A stretch of DNA of 25,117 bases, taken from the NCBI GenBank assembly GCA_036260105.1, contig DATAAN010000105.1, positions 1-25,117 of the forward strand, written 5' to 3'. Shown here piece by piece: positions 14,079-21,091 of the stretch. Under the pieces are notes generated by a model. It was given only the letters and a program-made list of their open reading frames with translations, ran no database searches and was not told where the DNA came from. A program made the position numbers and the translations under genes. Position 1 is the first letter of the stretch. Each line of letters starts with the position of its first letter. The stretch comes from JAJCYE01 sp036260105 (lineage in GTDB: Bacteria; Actinomycetota; CADDZG01; JAHWKV01).

Positions 14079-15056
14079 GTGACGGCAAAGATCGGCTACC
14101 ACCTGTCGAGCGAGGAGCATCCGCCCGTCGACCTGGTGCGCAACGCGGCGGCCGCCGAGGAGGCCGGCTTCGACTTCGCGTTCATCTCCGATCACTACCA
14201 TCCGTGGATCCGGGCGCAGGGCCATGCCCCCTTCGTCTGGTCCGTCCTCGGTGCGATCGCCACCTCTACCGATCGAATGCAGGTCGGGACGGCGGTCACC
14301 GCGCCGATCGTGCGGATCCATCCCGCGGTAGTGGCACAGGCAGCGGCAACCGTGGCCTGCATGATGCCGGACCGGTTCTTCCTCGGCGTCGGGACGGGCG
14401 AGTTCCTCAACGAGCACGTGACCGGCGCCTCCTGGCCGCACCCGCGGGTCAGGCTCAAGATGCTCTCCGAGGCGATGGAGGTCATGCGCCGGCTCTGGAG
14501 CGGCGACCGGGTCAGCCACCGGGGCGACCACTACGAAGTGGATCGAACCAGGATCTTCGATGTTCCCGAAACCCCGCCGCCCATCATGGTGGCGGCGTCC
14601 GGCCGCCGGGCCGCAAAGCTTGCGGGGAAGAAGGGTGACGGGCTGATCAGCGTCACCCTTGACCGTAAACCGCTCGAGGCGTTCGAGGAGGCGGGCGGTG
14701 CCGGCAAGCCCCGTTACCTGAAGGTCGGCGTGGTCTGGGACCCCGATCCCGGCGAGGCGCAGAAGCTTGCCCGCCGGCAGTGGCCCATGGAGGCCGTCCC
14801 TGGCTCGCTGATGTCGGAGCTGAGGACGCCTGAAGACTTCGAGTCGGTGACCGAGGCGTTGCCGGACGACGCTCCCTCCCAGAGCCTGTTGTGCAGCTCC
14901 GACCCCGAGGACCACCTGAAACTGATCAGGGAAGGCATCGATGCGGGCTACGACAACATCTGTGTTCACCAGATCGGGCCCAAGCAGCAGGAGTTCCTAC
15001 GGTTCTACGCCGAACAGGTCCTGCCCAAGGTGAACGGGGTCAGCTCGGCGGGATGA
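14079..15056 (+). CDS. F420-dependent oxidoreductase, glucose-6-phosphate dehydrogenase family
   Basis: The product is a luciferase-like (TIM-barrel) flavin/deazaflavin enzyme of 325 residues. Features shared with mycobacterial F420-dependent G6P dehydrogenase are ISDHYHPW near residue 40, GHAPFVWSVLGAIA, GTAVTAPIVRIHPAVVAQAAATVA, FLGVGTGEFLNEH, the GDHY...IFDVPE block and AASGRRAAKLAGKKGDGLI. The similarity points to coenzyme F420 as cofactor, but the substrate may differ from glucose-6-phosphate; members of this family include several other dehydrogenases. The start is a GTG at 14079 with TAAGGA (14066-14071) seven bases upstream. It lies 24 bases after the mannosyltransferase gene and may be co-transcribed. 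Its last 17 bases overlap the convergent kinase gene. Confidence 0.9.
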   Translation: MTAKIGYHLSSEEHPPVDLVRNAAAAEEAGFDFAFISDHYHPWIRAQGHAPFVWSVLGAIATSTDRMQVGTAVTAPIVRIHPAVVAQAAATVACMMPDRFFLGVGTGEFLNEHVTGASWPHPRVRLKMLSEAMEVMRRLWSGDRVSHRGDHYEVDRTRIFDVPETPPPIMVAASGRRAAKLAGKKGDGLISVTLDRKPLEAFEEAGGAGKPRYLKVGVVWDPDPGEAQKLARRQWPMEAVPGSLMSELRTPEDFESVTEALPDDAPSQSLLCSSDPEDHLKLIREGIDAGYDNICVHQIGPKQQEFLRFYAEQVLPKVNGVSSAG

Positions 15057-15897
15057 TGCCCGCCTCGACGAGCTGCGCGCCGGTTAGCTGCGTCGAATAG
15101 GGGCCTTTTCCGGTGGCGACCGCGGAACCGCAGCGTGCCGCCAGCTCTACGGCCGCCTCGCTTGCAAGGCCAAGCCCCAAGCCGAAGGTCAGCCCGGCGG
15201 CGAAGCTGTCACCGCACCCGTACGTGTCCACCACCGGACCGGGAAGCGGCGTCGGCAGGTAGGGGACCTGCGGACCTCCGGGGACCTGGAACGTTCCGCC
15301 CGCCGGGCCTGCCGTCCGGACGGCCAGCCTGGGCGGCGGGTCCAGATCCCCGTCGGCGTATAGCTCGGAGGGGTCCAGGCTGCTTCCCACGACCGCGTCG
15401 AGCTCGACGCGGGCCTTTCGAAGCAAGGGCAGTACACGGGACGTGGCTACGAGCACTCGGGCCTGGCGCGCCAGCCGAACCGCGGCCGGATCGCCTGCCG
15501 TCAGGAAGACCGCGTCGCACTCAGCGAGTGAGGACCACGGAAGCGGGTCGGCGGCAGAGGGCGAACTTCGCACTCCGAGCACCGTGATGGAACGCTCGCC
15601 GGAGTCCACGATGTAGGTGATCGCCCGCCGCTGAGGTTCTTTCCGCACGCCGGCCTGTACGTCGACGCCGAGAACAGACAGCTCCCTTTGCGTTCGCCGG
15701 CCCAGGTCGTTCCGTCCAACTGCCGTGAAGAAGGCACAGGCTCCGGCGAGCTTGGCAAGCTGAACGGCCGCCACGGCTCCTCCGCCGCCCGGAGAGTCCC
15801 AGGCGTCCTCGGCGTGGACGATCTCGCCCGGCCCCGGCATACGGGGGACGCGGATGAAGTCGATCCACTCCGTGTGCCCCACCACTGCAACCTTCAT
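15040..15897 (-). CDS. PfkB family sugar kinase
   Basis: This 285-residue protein belongs to the ribokinase/PfkB family, which phosphorylates sugars or nucleosides with ATP. The first signature is the glycine-rich WDSPGGGGAVAAVQLAKLAG (about residues 33-52). The second is DTYGCGDSFAAGL, with the anion hole and catalytic base Asp230. The spacing and length fit the family, although the protein is shorter than typical ribokinases (about 300-310). The substrate cannot be read from the sequence. The start is the ATG at 15897; the only purine-rich stretch (GGAAG) is too close, so initiation may be weak or leaderless. It shares an upstream region of 110 bases with the divergent delta-60 lipoprotein. 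Confidence 0.9.
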   Translation of the reverse strand: MKVAVVGHTEWIDFIRVPRMPGPGEIVHAEDAWDSPGGGGAVAAVQLAKLAGACAFFTAVGRNDLGRRTQRELSVLGVDVQAGVRKEPQRRAITYIVDSGERSITVLGVRSSPSAADPLPWSSLAECDAVFLTAGDPAAVRLARQARVLVATSRVLPLLRKARVELDAVVGSSLDPSELYADGDLDPPPRLAVRTAGPAGGTFQVPGGPQVPYLPTPLPGPVVDTYGCGDSFAAGLTFGLGLGLASEAAVELAARCGSAVATGKGPYSTQLTGAQLVEAGIIPPS

Positions 15898-15921
15898 GCT
15901 TCCAGGCTAGCCGAGCCGCTC

Positions 15922-15963
15922 TTGTGTGTGCCGAGCCTAAGCACATATATTAGGCATACCTAA
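15922..15963 (+). promoter_or_regulatory. Promoter with overlapping TTAGG-CCTAA palindrome
   Basis: TTGTGT (15922-15927) and TATATT (15946-15951) are 18 bases apart and form a plausible promoter for the lipoprotein gene. The palindrome TTAGGCATACCTAA (15950-15963) covers the end of the -10 box and the likely start site. A further CCTAA at 15936-15940 adds a third half-site. Binding there should block transcription. The half-sites recall DtxR/IdeR iron boxes, but those have a nine-base spacer and this one has four. Confidence 0.5.
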
Positions 15964-16007
15964 CAGCATCACGAAGTAGGACTTTAGAAATCGGCGGAGG
16001 GATAAGC

Positions 16008-17408
16008 ATGAAGCTTGGAAATAGAAAGAGGACGTTGGCAGCGTTTCTAGCGTTAGTTGTTGCAGCGGCTTGTGCCCAGCCGGCCGGGCAGGAGCAGGCT
16101 GAGGAGCTGAAGCGGGTCATGGCTCTCGACCCCTCATTCGGCGTTGCCGGCGTGACGAGGGTTTCGATGTCGCCCGAGGCCGACCGCTTCGTATCGGTGG
16201 CGGCCGGCCCGGACGGCGTCTCCTACGGAGCAGGCTTTTTGACGACAGCCGGTGACCAGGCCATGGCGGTCGCTCGCTTCGACGAAAACGGGGACCTGGA
16301 CACCAGCTTCGGCCAGAACGGGTTCGCTTCGGTCAACGTCGCACCCGGAGGCAAGACCGGTGAGCGGGCCAGCGGCGCCGGCGTCCAGTCCGACGGCAAG
16401 ATAGTGATAGCCGGTCCCGTCGAGCACGACCCCGCAGCCGCCGGCGACGCAGCCCGGGACACCGACATCGCGGCGGTCCGGCTCAACGAGGACGGCACCG
16501 TCGACACGTCGTTCGGGGACAACGGCATCCTCCGCCTGGATCTGGGGCAGGGCAGGGCGGTGGAGGACAACTTCATCGGCGACACCATGTTCGGGCTCAC
16601 CGTTCTCGAAGGCGACGAGCTCCTGCTGGTGGGGGCGAAGCTGCATGACGGGCCGGACGAGACGGATCGCGACTTTGCGGTGGTCAGGCTTACCGCCGAC
16701 GGCGAGCGGGACTCAGGCTTCGGCGAGAACGGGATTTTCGTCCTGGACATCGAGAACGGAAACGAGTCCCCGCGCCAGGCGGTTGAGCTCGAGGACGGAA
16801 CCGTCGTTGTGAGCGGCTACACATCGAACGGCGAGGGCGTGGTGGTCCCGGTCCTAATGAAGCTCGACGAAAGGGGGAAGCTCATCGAGGAGTTCGGCGA
16901 CGGCGGCATCGCCAGCGCGGAGCTGCTCCCGGCGGTCGCCGAGGCCTACGAGGTCGGCGTGCAGGGTGACGACTTCATCATCACCGGGTACGGCCGGGCC
17001 GCCGAGGACGAAAAGGTCGACCTCATCGCGGCTCGCTTCACCTCGGACGGACAGTGGGACCGCGAGTTCGGGGAGGACGGGCTGGTTCGGCTGGACCTGG
17101 CCGGACAGGACGACCGCGGTCGGGACCTGGTGGTCCTGGACAACGGCAACATCCTCATCGCGGGCAGCGGCAAGCCTTCGGAGACGCAGATGAACGGCAT
17201 GCTGGTGCTGCTGACGCCGGACGGCCAGCTGGAGGAGTCCTTCGGCCGTGACGGCGTCTATCAGGTCAATCTCGGCGGCCGCGGAGACTCGTTTTTCTCG
17301 ATCGCCATCGACGAGGAGCAGACGGCGGCAACGGTGGCCGGCTGGAGCGGGCCGGAGGCGACCCAGGGGGGCAACGAGGAGGCGGTCATAGCCCGGATCG
17401 CTCTGTAG
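16008..17408 (+). CDS. Delta-60 repeat lipoprotein, probable beta-propeller
   Basis: The ATG at 16008 follows GGAGG by seven bases. A basic start (KLGNRKR) and hydrophobic core (TLAAFLALVVAAAC) end in Cys22, a relaxed lipobox, so the 466-residue protein is probably exported and anchored by lipid on the cell surface. The mature part contains repeats of the delta-60 type, x-R-[FL]-x-x-[DN]-G-x-x-D-x-x-FG-x-x-G, beginning at about residues 89, 157, 226, 284, 342 and 399, with a partial copy near residue 42 (LDPSFGVAGV). Spacing is 57-69 residues. Seven units would suit a closed beta-propeller, though this is inference. The role is unknown; the family is often found in surface proteins of bacteria. 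Two strong hairpins follow. Confidence 0.88.
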   Translation: MKLGNRKRTLAAFLALVVAAACAQPAGQEQAEELKRVMALDPSFGVAGVTRVSMSPEADRFVSVAAGPDGVSYGAGFLTTAGDQAMAVARFDENGDLDTSFGQNGFASVNVAPGGKTGERASGAGVQSDGKIVIAGPVEHDPAAAGDAARDTDIAAVRLNEDGTVDTSFGDNGILRLDLGQGRAVEDNFIGDTMFGLTVLEGDELLLVGAKLHDGPDETDRDFAVVRLTADGERDSGFGENGIFVLDIENGNESPRQAVELEDGTVVVSGYTSNGEGVVVPVLMKLDERGKLIEEFGDGGIASAELLPAVAEAYEVGVQGDDFIITGYGRAAEDEKVDLIAARFTSDGQWDREFGEDGLVRLDLAGQDDRGRDLVVLDNGNILIAGSGKPSETQMNGMLVLLTPDGQLEESFGRDGVYQVNLGGRGDSFFSIAIDEEQTAATVAGWSGPEATQGGNEEAVIARIAL

Positions 17409-17428
17409 AGCCGGCGATTTCGCCGGCT
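17409..17428 (+). terminator. Hairpin directly after the lipoprotein stop codon
   Basis: AGCCGGCGA (17409-17417) is a perfect inverted repeat of TCGCCGGCT (17420-17428), with TT between. It begins on the base after the TAG. No T-tract follows. It probably acts together with the second, larger hairpin. Confidence 0.55.
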
Positions 17429-17445
17429 GGGCCACGGATTTCCCC

Positions 17446-17479
17446 GGGGCCGGCTCTCCTTTATTGGAGAGCCGGCCCC
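17446..17479 (+). terminator. 14-bp perfect stem between lipoprotein and pepN genes
   Basis: GGGGCCGGCTCTCC (17446-17459) pairs perfectly with GGAGAGCCGGCCCC (17466-17479) around a TTTATT loop. It is the strongest hairpin in the window. There is no U-tract on either side, so it fits the actinobacterial type of terminator or an mRNA 3'-end stabiliser. It ends 54 bases before pepN. Confidence 0.7.
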
Positions 17480-17533
17480 GCTCACTGCAGTCATCGCCCG
17501 GTCAATTCCGGCGGGGCAGGATAGTCTCGCTTC

Positions 17534-20089
17534 ATGGCAACCGACAACCCCTACCGGCTCCCCCGGAACGTTCTTCCGTCCCGGTACGAGCTCGTCCTGG
17601 AGCCGGACCTGGACGCGGCCACGTTCTCCGGCGAGGAGTCGGTTGCCGTCGAGGTGAAAGAGCCGGTCGACGAGGTGGTCCTGAATGCCCTGGAGCTTGA
17701 GATCGACGAGGCCTGGCTGGAGCGGGACGGCTCCCGCCTACAGGCCGAGCCCGCGTTCGAGCCGGAGACCGAGCGCTGCCGTCTGAGGCTGGCCGGCACG
17801 GCGGACCCCGGCGGATGGACGCTTCACTGCCGTTTCCGGGGCATCCTCAACGACAAGCTCGAGGGCTTCTACCGTTCCAGTTTCCGCGACGACACCGGCG
17901 CCGAGCGGGTGCTGGCCACGACCCAGTTCGAGGACACCCACGCCCGGCAGGCTTTTCCGTGCTGGGACGAGCCGGATCTGAAGGCAACCTTTGCCGTCAC
18001 CCTGGTGGTGCCCCAAGGCGTCCTGGCGCTCTCGAACGGCGCCGAGGTGTCCAGCGAGCCGGCCTCGGACGGCCGGCGGCGCGTCACCTACGCCGAGACG
18101 ATGAAGATGTCGACCTATCTGGTCGCCTTCGTGGTGGGTCCCCTGGAGATCACCGAAGCCGTCGATGCCGGCGGCACCGCCCTCCGCGTCGCCTACCCCC
18201 CGGGAAAGGAGGCGCTGACCGGATTCGCTCTGGAGTCCGGCGCTTTTGCTCTGAAGTACTTCTCGGACTACTACGGCATCGGCTACCCCGGAGGAAAGCT
18301 GGACCTGGTGGCCATTCCGGACTTCGCCGCCGGAGCCATGGAGAACCTCGGTTGCATCACGTTCCGGGAGACCGCGCTGCTGGTCGATAGGGAGCGGGCG
18401 ACGCAGCAGGAGCTCCAGCGTGTGGCGGACGTGGTTTCCCACGAGATCGCCCACATGTGGTTCGGCGACCTGGTGACCATGCGCTGGTGGAACGGGCTGT
18501 GGCTGAACGAGGCCTTCGCGACCTTCATGGAGATGAAGTGCACTGATGCGTTCCGTCCGGAGTGGAAGCGGTGGGTCGACTTCAGTCTGTCCCGGACGGC
18601 CGCGTTCGAGGTCGACTCGCTCCAGTCGACCCGCCCCATCGAGTACGAGGTGGTCAGCCCAAAGGACTCGGCCGGAATGTTCGACATCCTCACGTACGAG
18701 AAGGGGGCTGCAGTCCTGCGGATGCTCGAGCAGCAGCTGGGGGAGGACAGCTTCCGTGACGGGGTCCGGCATTACCTCACCCACCACGCGTATGGAAACA
18801 CCGACACGACGGACCTGTGGGACTCGCTGGAGCTGATCACCGCGTGGCCGGTGAGGCGGCTGATGGACGGCTGGATCTTCCGGGGCGGGTACCCCCTGGT
18901 GTCGGCCGAGCTGGAGGGCCCGGAGGACTTTCCTCGTCTCAGGCTTCGGCAGAAGCGGTTCGCGTACGACGGCAGCGGCTCGGCGGCCCCCGGCCAAAGC
19001 TGGATCGTACCGGTCGCCATCCGCTACGGGTGGGGTGAGTACCAGAGCAGCGCCAAGCTGATCCTGGACTCGGCGGAGAACGGCTTCGACCTGTCCTTCC
19101 CACCTGACTGGCTGATTCTCAACGCCGGCGCCAACGGGTTCTTCCGCGTTCACTACACCCCTCAGCTGCTGGGCAACCTGTTGGAGCGAGGGCTGGGCTC
19201 CATGAGCCCTTCCGAGCGGTACGGCTTGGTGGACGACCGCTTTGCCGCCATGGTGGCCGGAGAGGTAACGGCGGACGGGCTGCTCGATTTGGTCCGGAGG
19301 CTGTCGGATGAGACTGACCTGTCGGTGTGGCAGCGGATGTGCGGAGCCCTCGGCGCACTGGACCGCATAGTGAGCGACTCCGCCCGCCCGGCCTACCAGG
19401 CGTCGGTGCGGGACATCCTTCGTCCTGCATTGGGCAGGATCGGCAGCGAGCCGGCGGAGGGGGAGGACGAGCGAACCTCACAGTTGAGAGGCGCCCTCCT
19501 GGAGACGCTGGGGTCCGTCGGCGCCGACTACGAGGCGGCCGAAAGATGCCGCGCCATCCACGAGCAGTTCGTTACGAACCCGGACTCTGTCGACCCTGCG
19601 CTGGCGGCTGCATCCATCGGGGTCCTGGCCGAGACGGGTGGCCCGGAGGAGTTCGACCTCTTCTGGAAGCGCCACCGGGAGGTCCTGAGCCCGCAGCTGT
19701 CCGTCCGTTACCTGCACTCGCTGGCGCGCTTCAAGGATGCCGGCCTGACATCCCGGCTGCTGGACCTGGCGGTGACCGAGGTGAAGACGCAGGACGCGCC
19801 GTTCACCATCGGGCGGGCGCTCGGCAACCGGGAGACCGGACGGCAGGTATGGAGCTTTCTGGTCGACCAGTGGGATGTTCTGCTGAAGCGTTTTCCGGCC
19901 AACACCATCGTCCGTATGGTGGGCGCGGTGGTTTCCATCTCGGACCGCCGGTGGGCGGAGGAGGTAACTGCGTTCTTCGACGAGCACCCGGTGCCCCAGG
20001 GCGAGAAGACGCTTGCCCAGAACCTGGAGCGCATGTGGAACAACGTGCGGCTGGCGGAGCGAGAATCTTCCAGATTTCTTACCGAATAA
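17534..20089 (+). CDS. pepN: Aminopeptidase N, M1 family
   Basis: PepN removes N-terminal amino acids from peptides in the cytosol with a zinc ion. The 851-residue protein has the substrate motif GAMEN at 267-271, the zinc site HEIAH at 303-307 with the third ligand Glu326 (WLNEAF), and the transition-state tyrosine at Tyr388 (ILTYEKGA). The N-terminal beta domain (residues 1-190) includes QFEDTHARQAFPCWDEP, typical of the actinobacterial/ERAP-like group, and the C-terminal half is the helical ERAP1_C-like domain. There is no signal peptide. The start is the ATG at 17534 following a weak GGGGCAGG. The gene is preceded by strong hairpins, so it should have its own promoter, which I could not pick out. 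Confidence 0.97.
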   Translation: MATDNPYRLPRNVLPSRYELVLEPDLDAATFSGEESVAVEVKEPVDEVVLNALELEIDEAWLERDGSRLQAEPAFEPETERCRLRLAGTADPGGWTLHCRFRGILNDKLEGFYRSSFRDDTGAERVLATTQFEDTHARQAFPCWDEPDLKATFAVTLVVPQGVLALSNGAEVSSEPASDGRRRVTYAETMKMSTYLVAFVVGPLEITEAVDAGGTALRVAYPPGKEALTGFALESGAFALKYFSDYYGIGYPGGKLDLVAIPDFAAGAMENLGCITFRETALLVDRERATQQELQRVADVVSHEIAHMWFGDLVTMRWWNGLWLNEAFATFMEMKCTDAFRPEWKRWVDFSLSRTAAFEVDSLQSTRPIEYEVVSPKDSAGMFDILTYEKGAAVLRMLEQQLGEDSFRDGVRHYLTHHAYGNTDTTDLWDSLELITAWPVRRLMDGWIFRGGYPLVSAELEGPEDFPRLRLRQKRFAYDGSGSAAPGQSWIVPVAIRYGWGEYQSSAKLILDSAENGFDLSFPPDWLILNAGANGFFRVHYTPQLLGNLLERGLGSMSPSERYGLVDDRFAAMVAGEVTADGLLDLVRRLSDETDLSVWQRMCGALGALDRIVSDSARPAYQASVRDILRPALGRIGSEPAEGEDERTSQLRGALLETLGSVGADYEAAERCRAIHEQFVTNPDSVDPALAAASIGVLAETGGPEEFDLFWKRHREVLSPQLSVRYLHSLARFKDAGLTSRLLDLAVTEVKTQDAPFTIGRALGNRETGRQVWSFLVDQWDVLLKRFPANTIVRMVGAVVSISDRRWAEEVTAFFDEHPVPQGEKTLAQNLERMWNNVRLAERESSRFLTE

Positions 20090-20173
20090 GCTCGCGAATT
20101 CCGCCGGGATGCACATCCTCCGGGATTAATGTTTCTGCCCCTGGAAACTTCGTTCTGCTCGCGGGAGACCTCA

Positions 20174-20446
20174 GTGCCTTCAAACAAGATGGGCCCGGCC
20201 GCCTGGGCCGCCATCGTCGTCGCGCTTCCCCTTCACCTGGCGGCTGGCTTCTTCTACGTCACGTCGGGGCTTGTGGCGCCGCTCTGGGCGGTGCTTCTGC
20301 TTCTGCTCATCTGGGTCGCCCTGGGAATCGCCGGTTTCCGGAACAAGCACCGGCCCCTGTACGTGCTCGCGGTGCCGGTTGCCGCGGCGCTGGTGTGGTT
20401 GCTGATCGTCCAGGGCGGCTCGACCCTTTTCGGCTGGACCGCTTAA
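20174..20446 (+). CDS. Small integral membrane protein, 90 aa
   Basis: The frame is open from 20129, but the GTG at 20174 has GGGAG (20163-20167) six bases upstream and starts the protein just ahead of its first helix, so I prefer it. Three hydrophobic segments are visible: about residues 7-27 (WAAIVVALPLHLAAGFFYVTS), 30-50 (VAPLWAVLLLLLIWVALGIA) and 60-80 (YVLAVPVAAALVWLLIVQG). The pattern is that of many short actinobacterial membrane proteins of unknown function. It follows pepN by 84 bases and precedes the next gene by 30 bases. Confidence 0.7.
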   Translation: MPSNKMGPAAWAAIVVALPLHLAAGFFYVTSGLVAPLWAVLLLLLIWVALGIAGFRNKHRPLYVLAVPVAAALVWLLIVQGGSTLFGWTA

Positions 20447-20476
20447 CCGCTACGCCGTCTCCGAGGCAGTAGTCCC

Positions 20477-20995
20477 GTGGCCAAGGCAAGCCGCAAGAAG
20501 AAGTCCGGAAAGGGGCCCGGCGCCGCCGAGAGGGCCAGGCGCGCCAAACAGCGGGCCATCCGTCTGGCGGCCTCGCCGGAGCCGGCGGACTTGCTCCCCA
20601 CCGATCTCAAGGACAAGACGGAGGCCGCGGGGGAGAGCCGCGAGGAAGCGCTCCACGTCGACTCCCGCGACTGGCGGGAGGTGAAGATACAGGGCCGCGA
20701 GCAGGAGATAGTCGATGCGGTACAAGGCGGAGACACCGAGCGCGCGAAACAGATTCTCGGGGAGGTCCGGGCCAGTGCCGGGGGCTGCGACATTTGCAGC
20801 CGTAAGCCGGCGGAGGGCGAAGGATTCGTGCTGTCGACGACGACCGGCCGCTCGGAGCGCCGGTGGGGTCATCGCCCATGCCTCGAGGAGACCGCCGACC
20901 GCTGGCTGGAGGCAGGCCGTGAGCCGGTGTGGACACCTGGAACCAGCATCTTCACGAATCCGTCGGAGGAGTCCGTCCCTCACACGGCGGGCTAA
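20477..20995 (+). CDS. Hypothetical protein with basic N-terminus and CxxC...HxxC site
   Basis: The 172-residue product starts at a GTG (20477), with GAGG upstream at a longish distance. Residues 1-30 are highly basic (ASRKKKSGKG...RARRAKQRAIR), which suggests binding to nucleic acid or ribosomes. The middle is acidic and helical (REVKIQGREQEIVDAVQGGD). The C-terminal part has Cys104-x2-Cys107 and His132-x2-Cys135 (CDIC...GHRPC), spaced like a small zinc site. I do not recognise a family. It follows the small membrane protein gene by 30 bases. Confidence 0.7.
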   Translation: MAKASRKKKSGKGPGAAERARRAKQRAIRLAASPEPADLLPTDLKDKTEAAGESREEALHVDSRDWREVKIQGREQEIVDAVQGGDTERAKQILGEVRASAGGCDICSRKPAEGEGFVLSTTTGRSERRWGHRPCLEETADRWLEAGREPVWTPGTSIFTNPSEESVPHTAG

Positions 20996-21091
20996 CCCAA
21001 AAGCTCGAACAACGGCCGGTACGACCCTCCGACCCGGTGCAGCTGCTTCCGGGTTTGACCCGCACCGCCACAGTGGCCAGAGGGAGGTCGG

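Noticed and set aside
15950..15963. A classical DtxR/IdeR iron box
   Set aside because: The arms match but the spacer is four bases, not nine, so I keep it only as an undefined operator.
17738..19153. 471-aa open frame opposite pepN
   Set aside because: It lies wholly inside the M1 peptidase gene on the antisense strand and has no recognisable domains.
21001..21060. Possible terminator hairpin between the genes ending at 20995 and 21092
   Set aside because: ACCCGG and CCGGGT can pair over an 11-base loop, but with only six pairs and no T-tract it is too weak to list.
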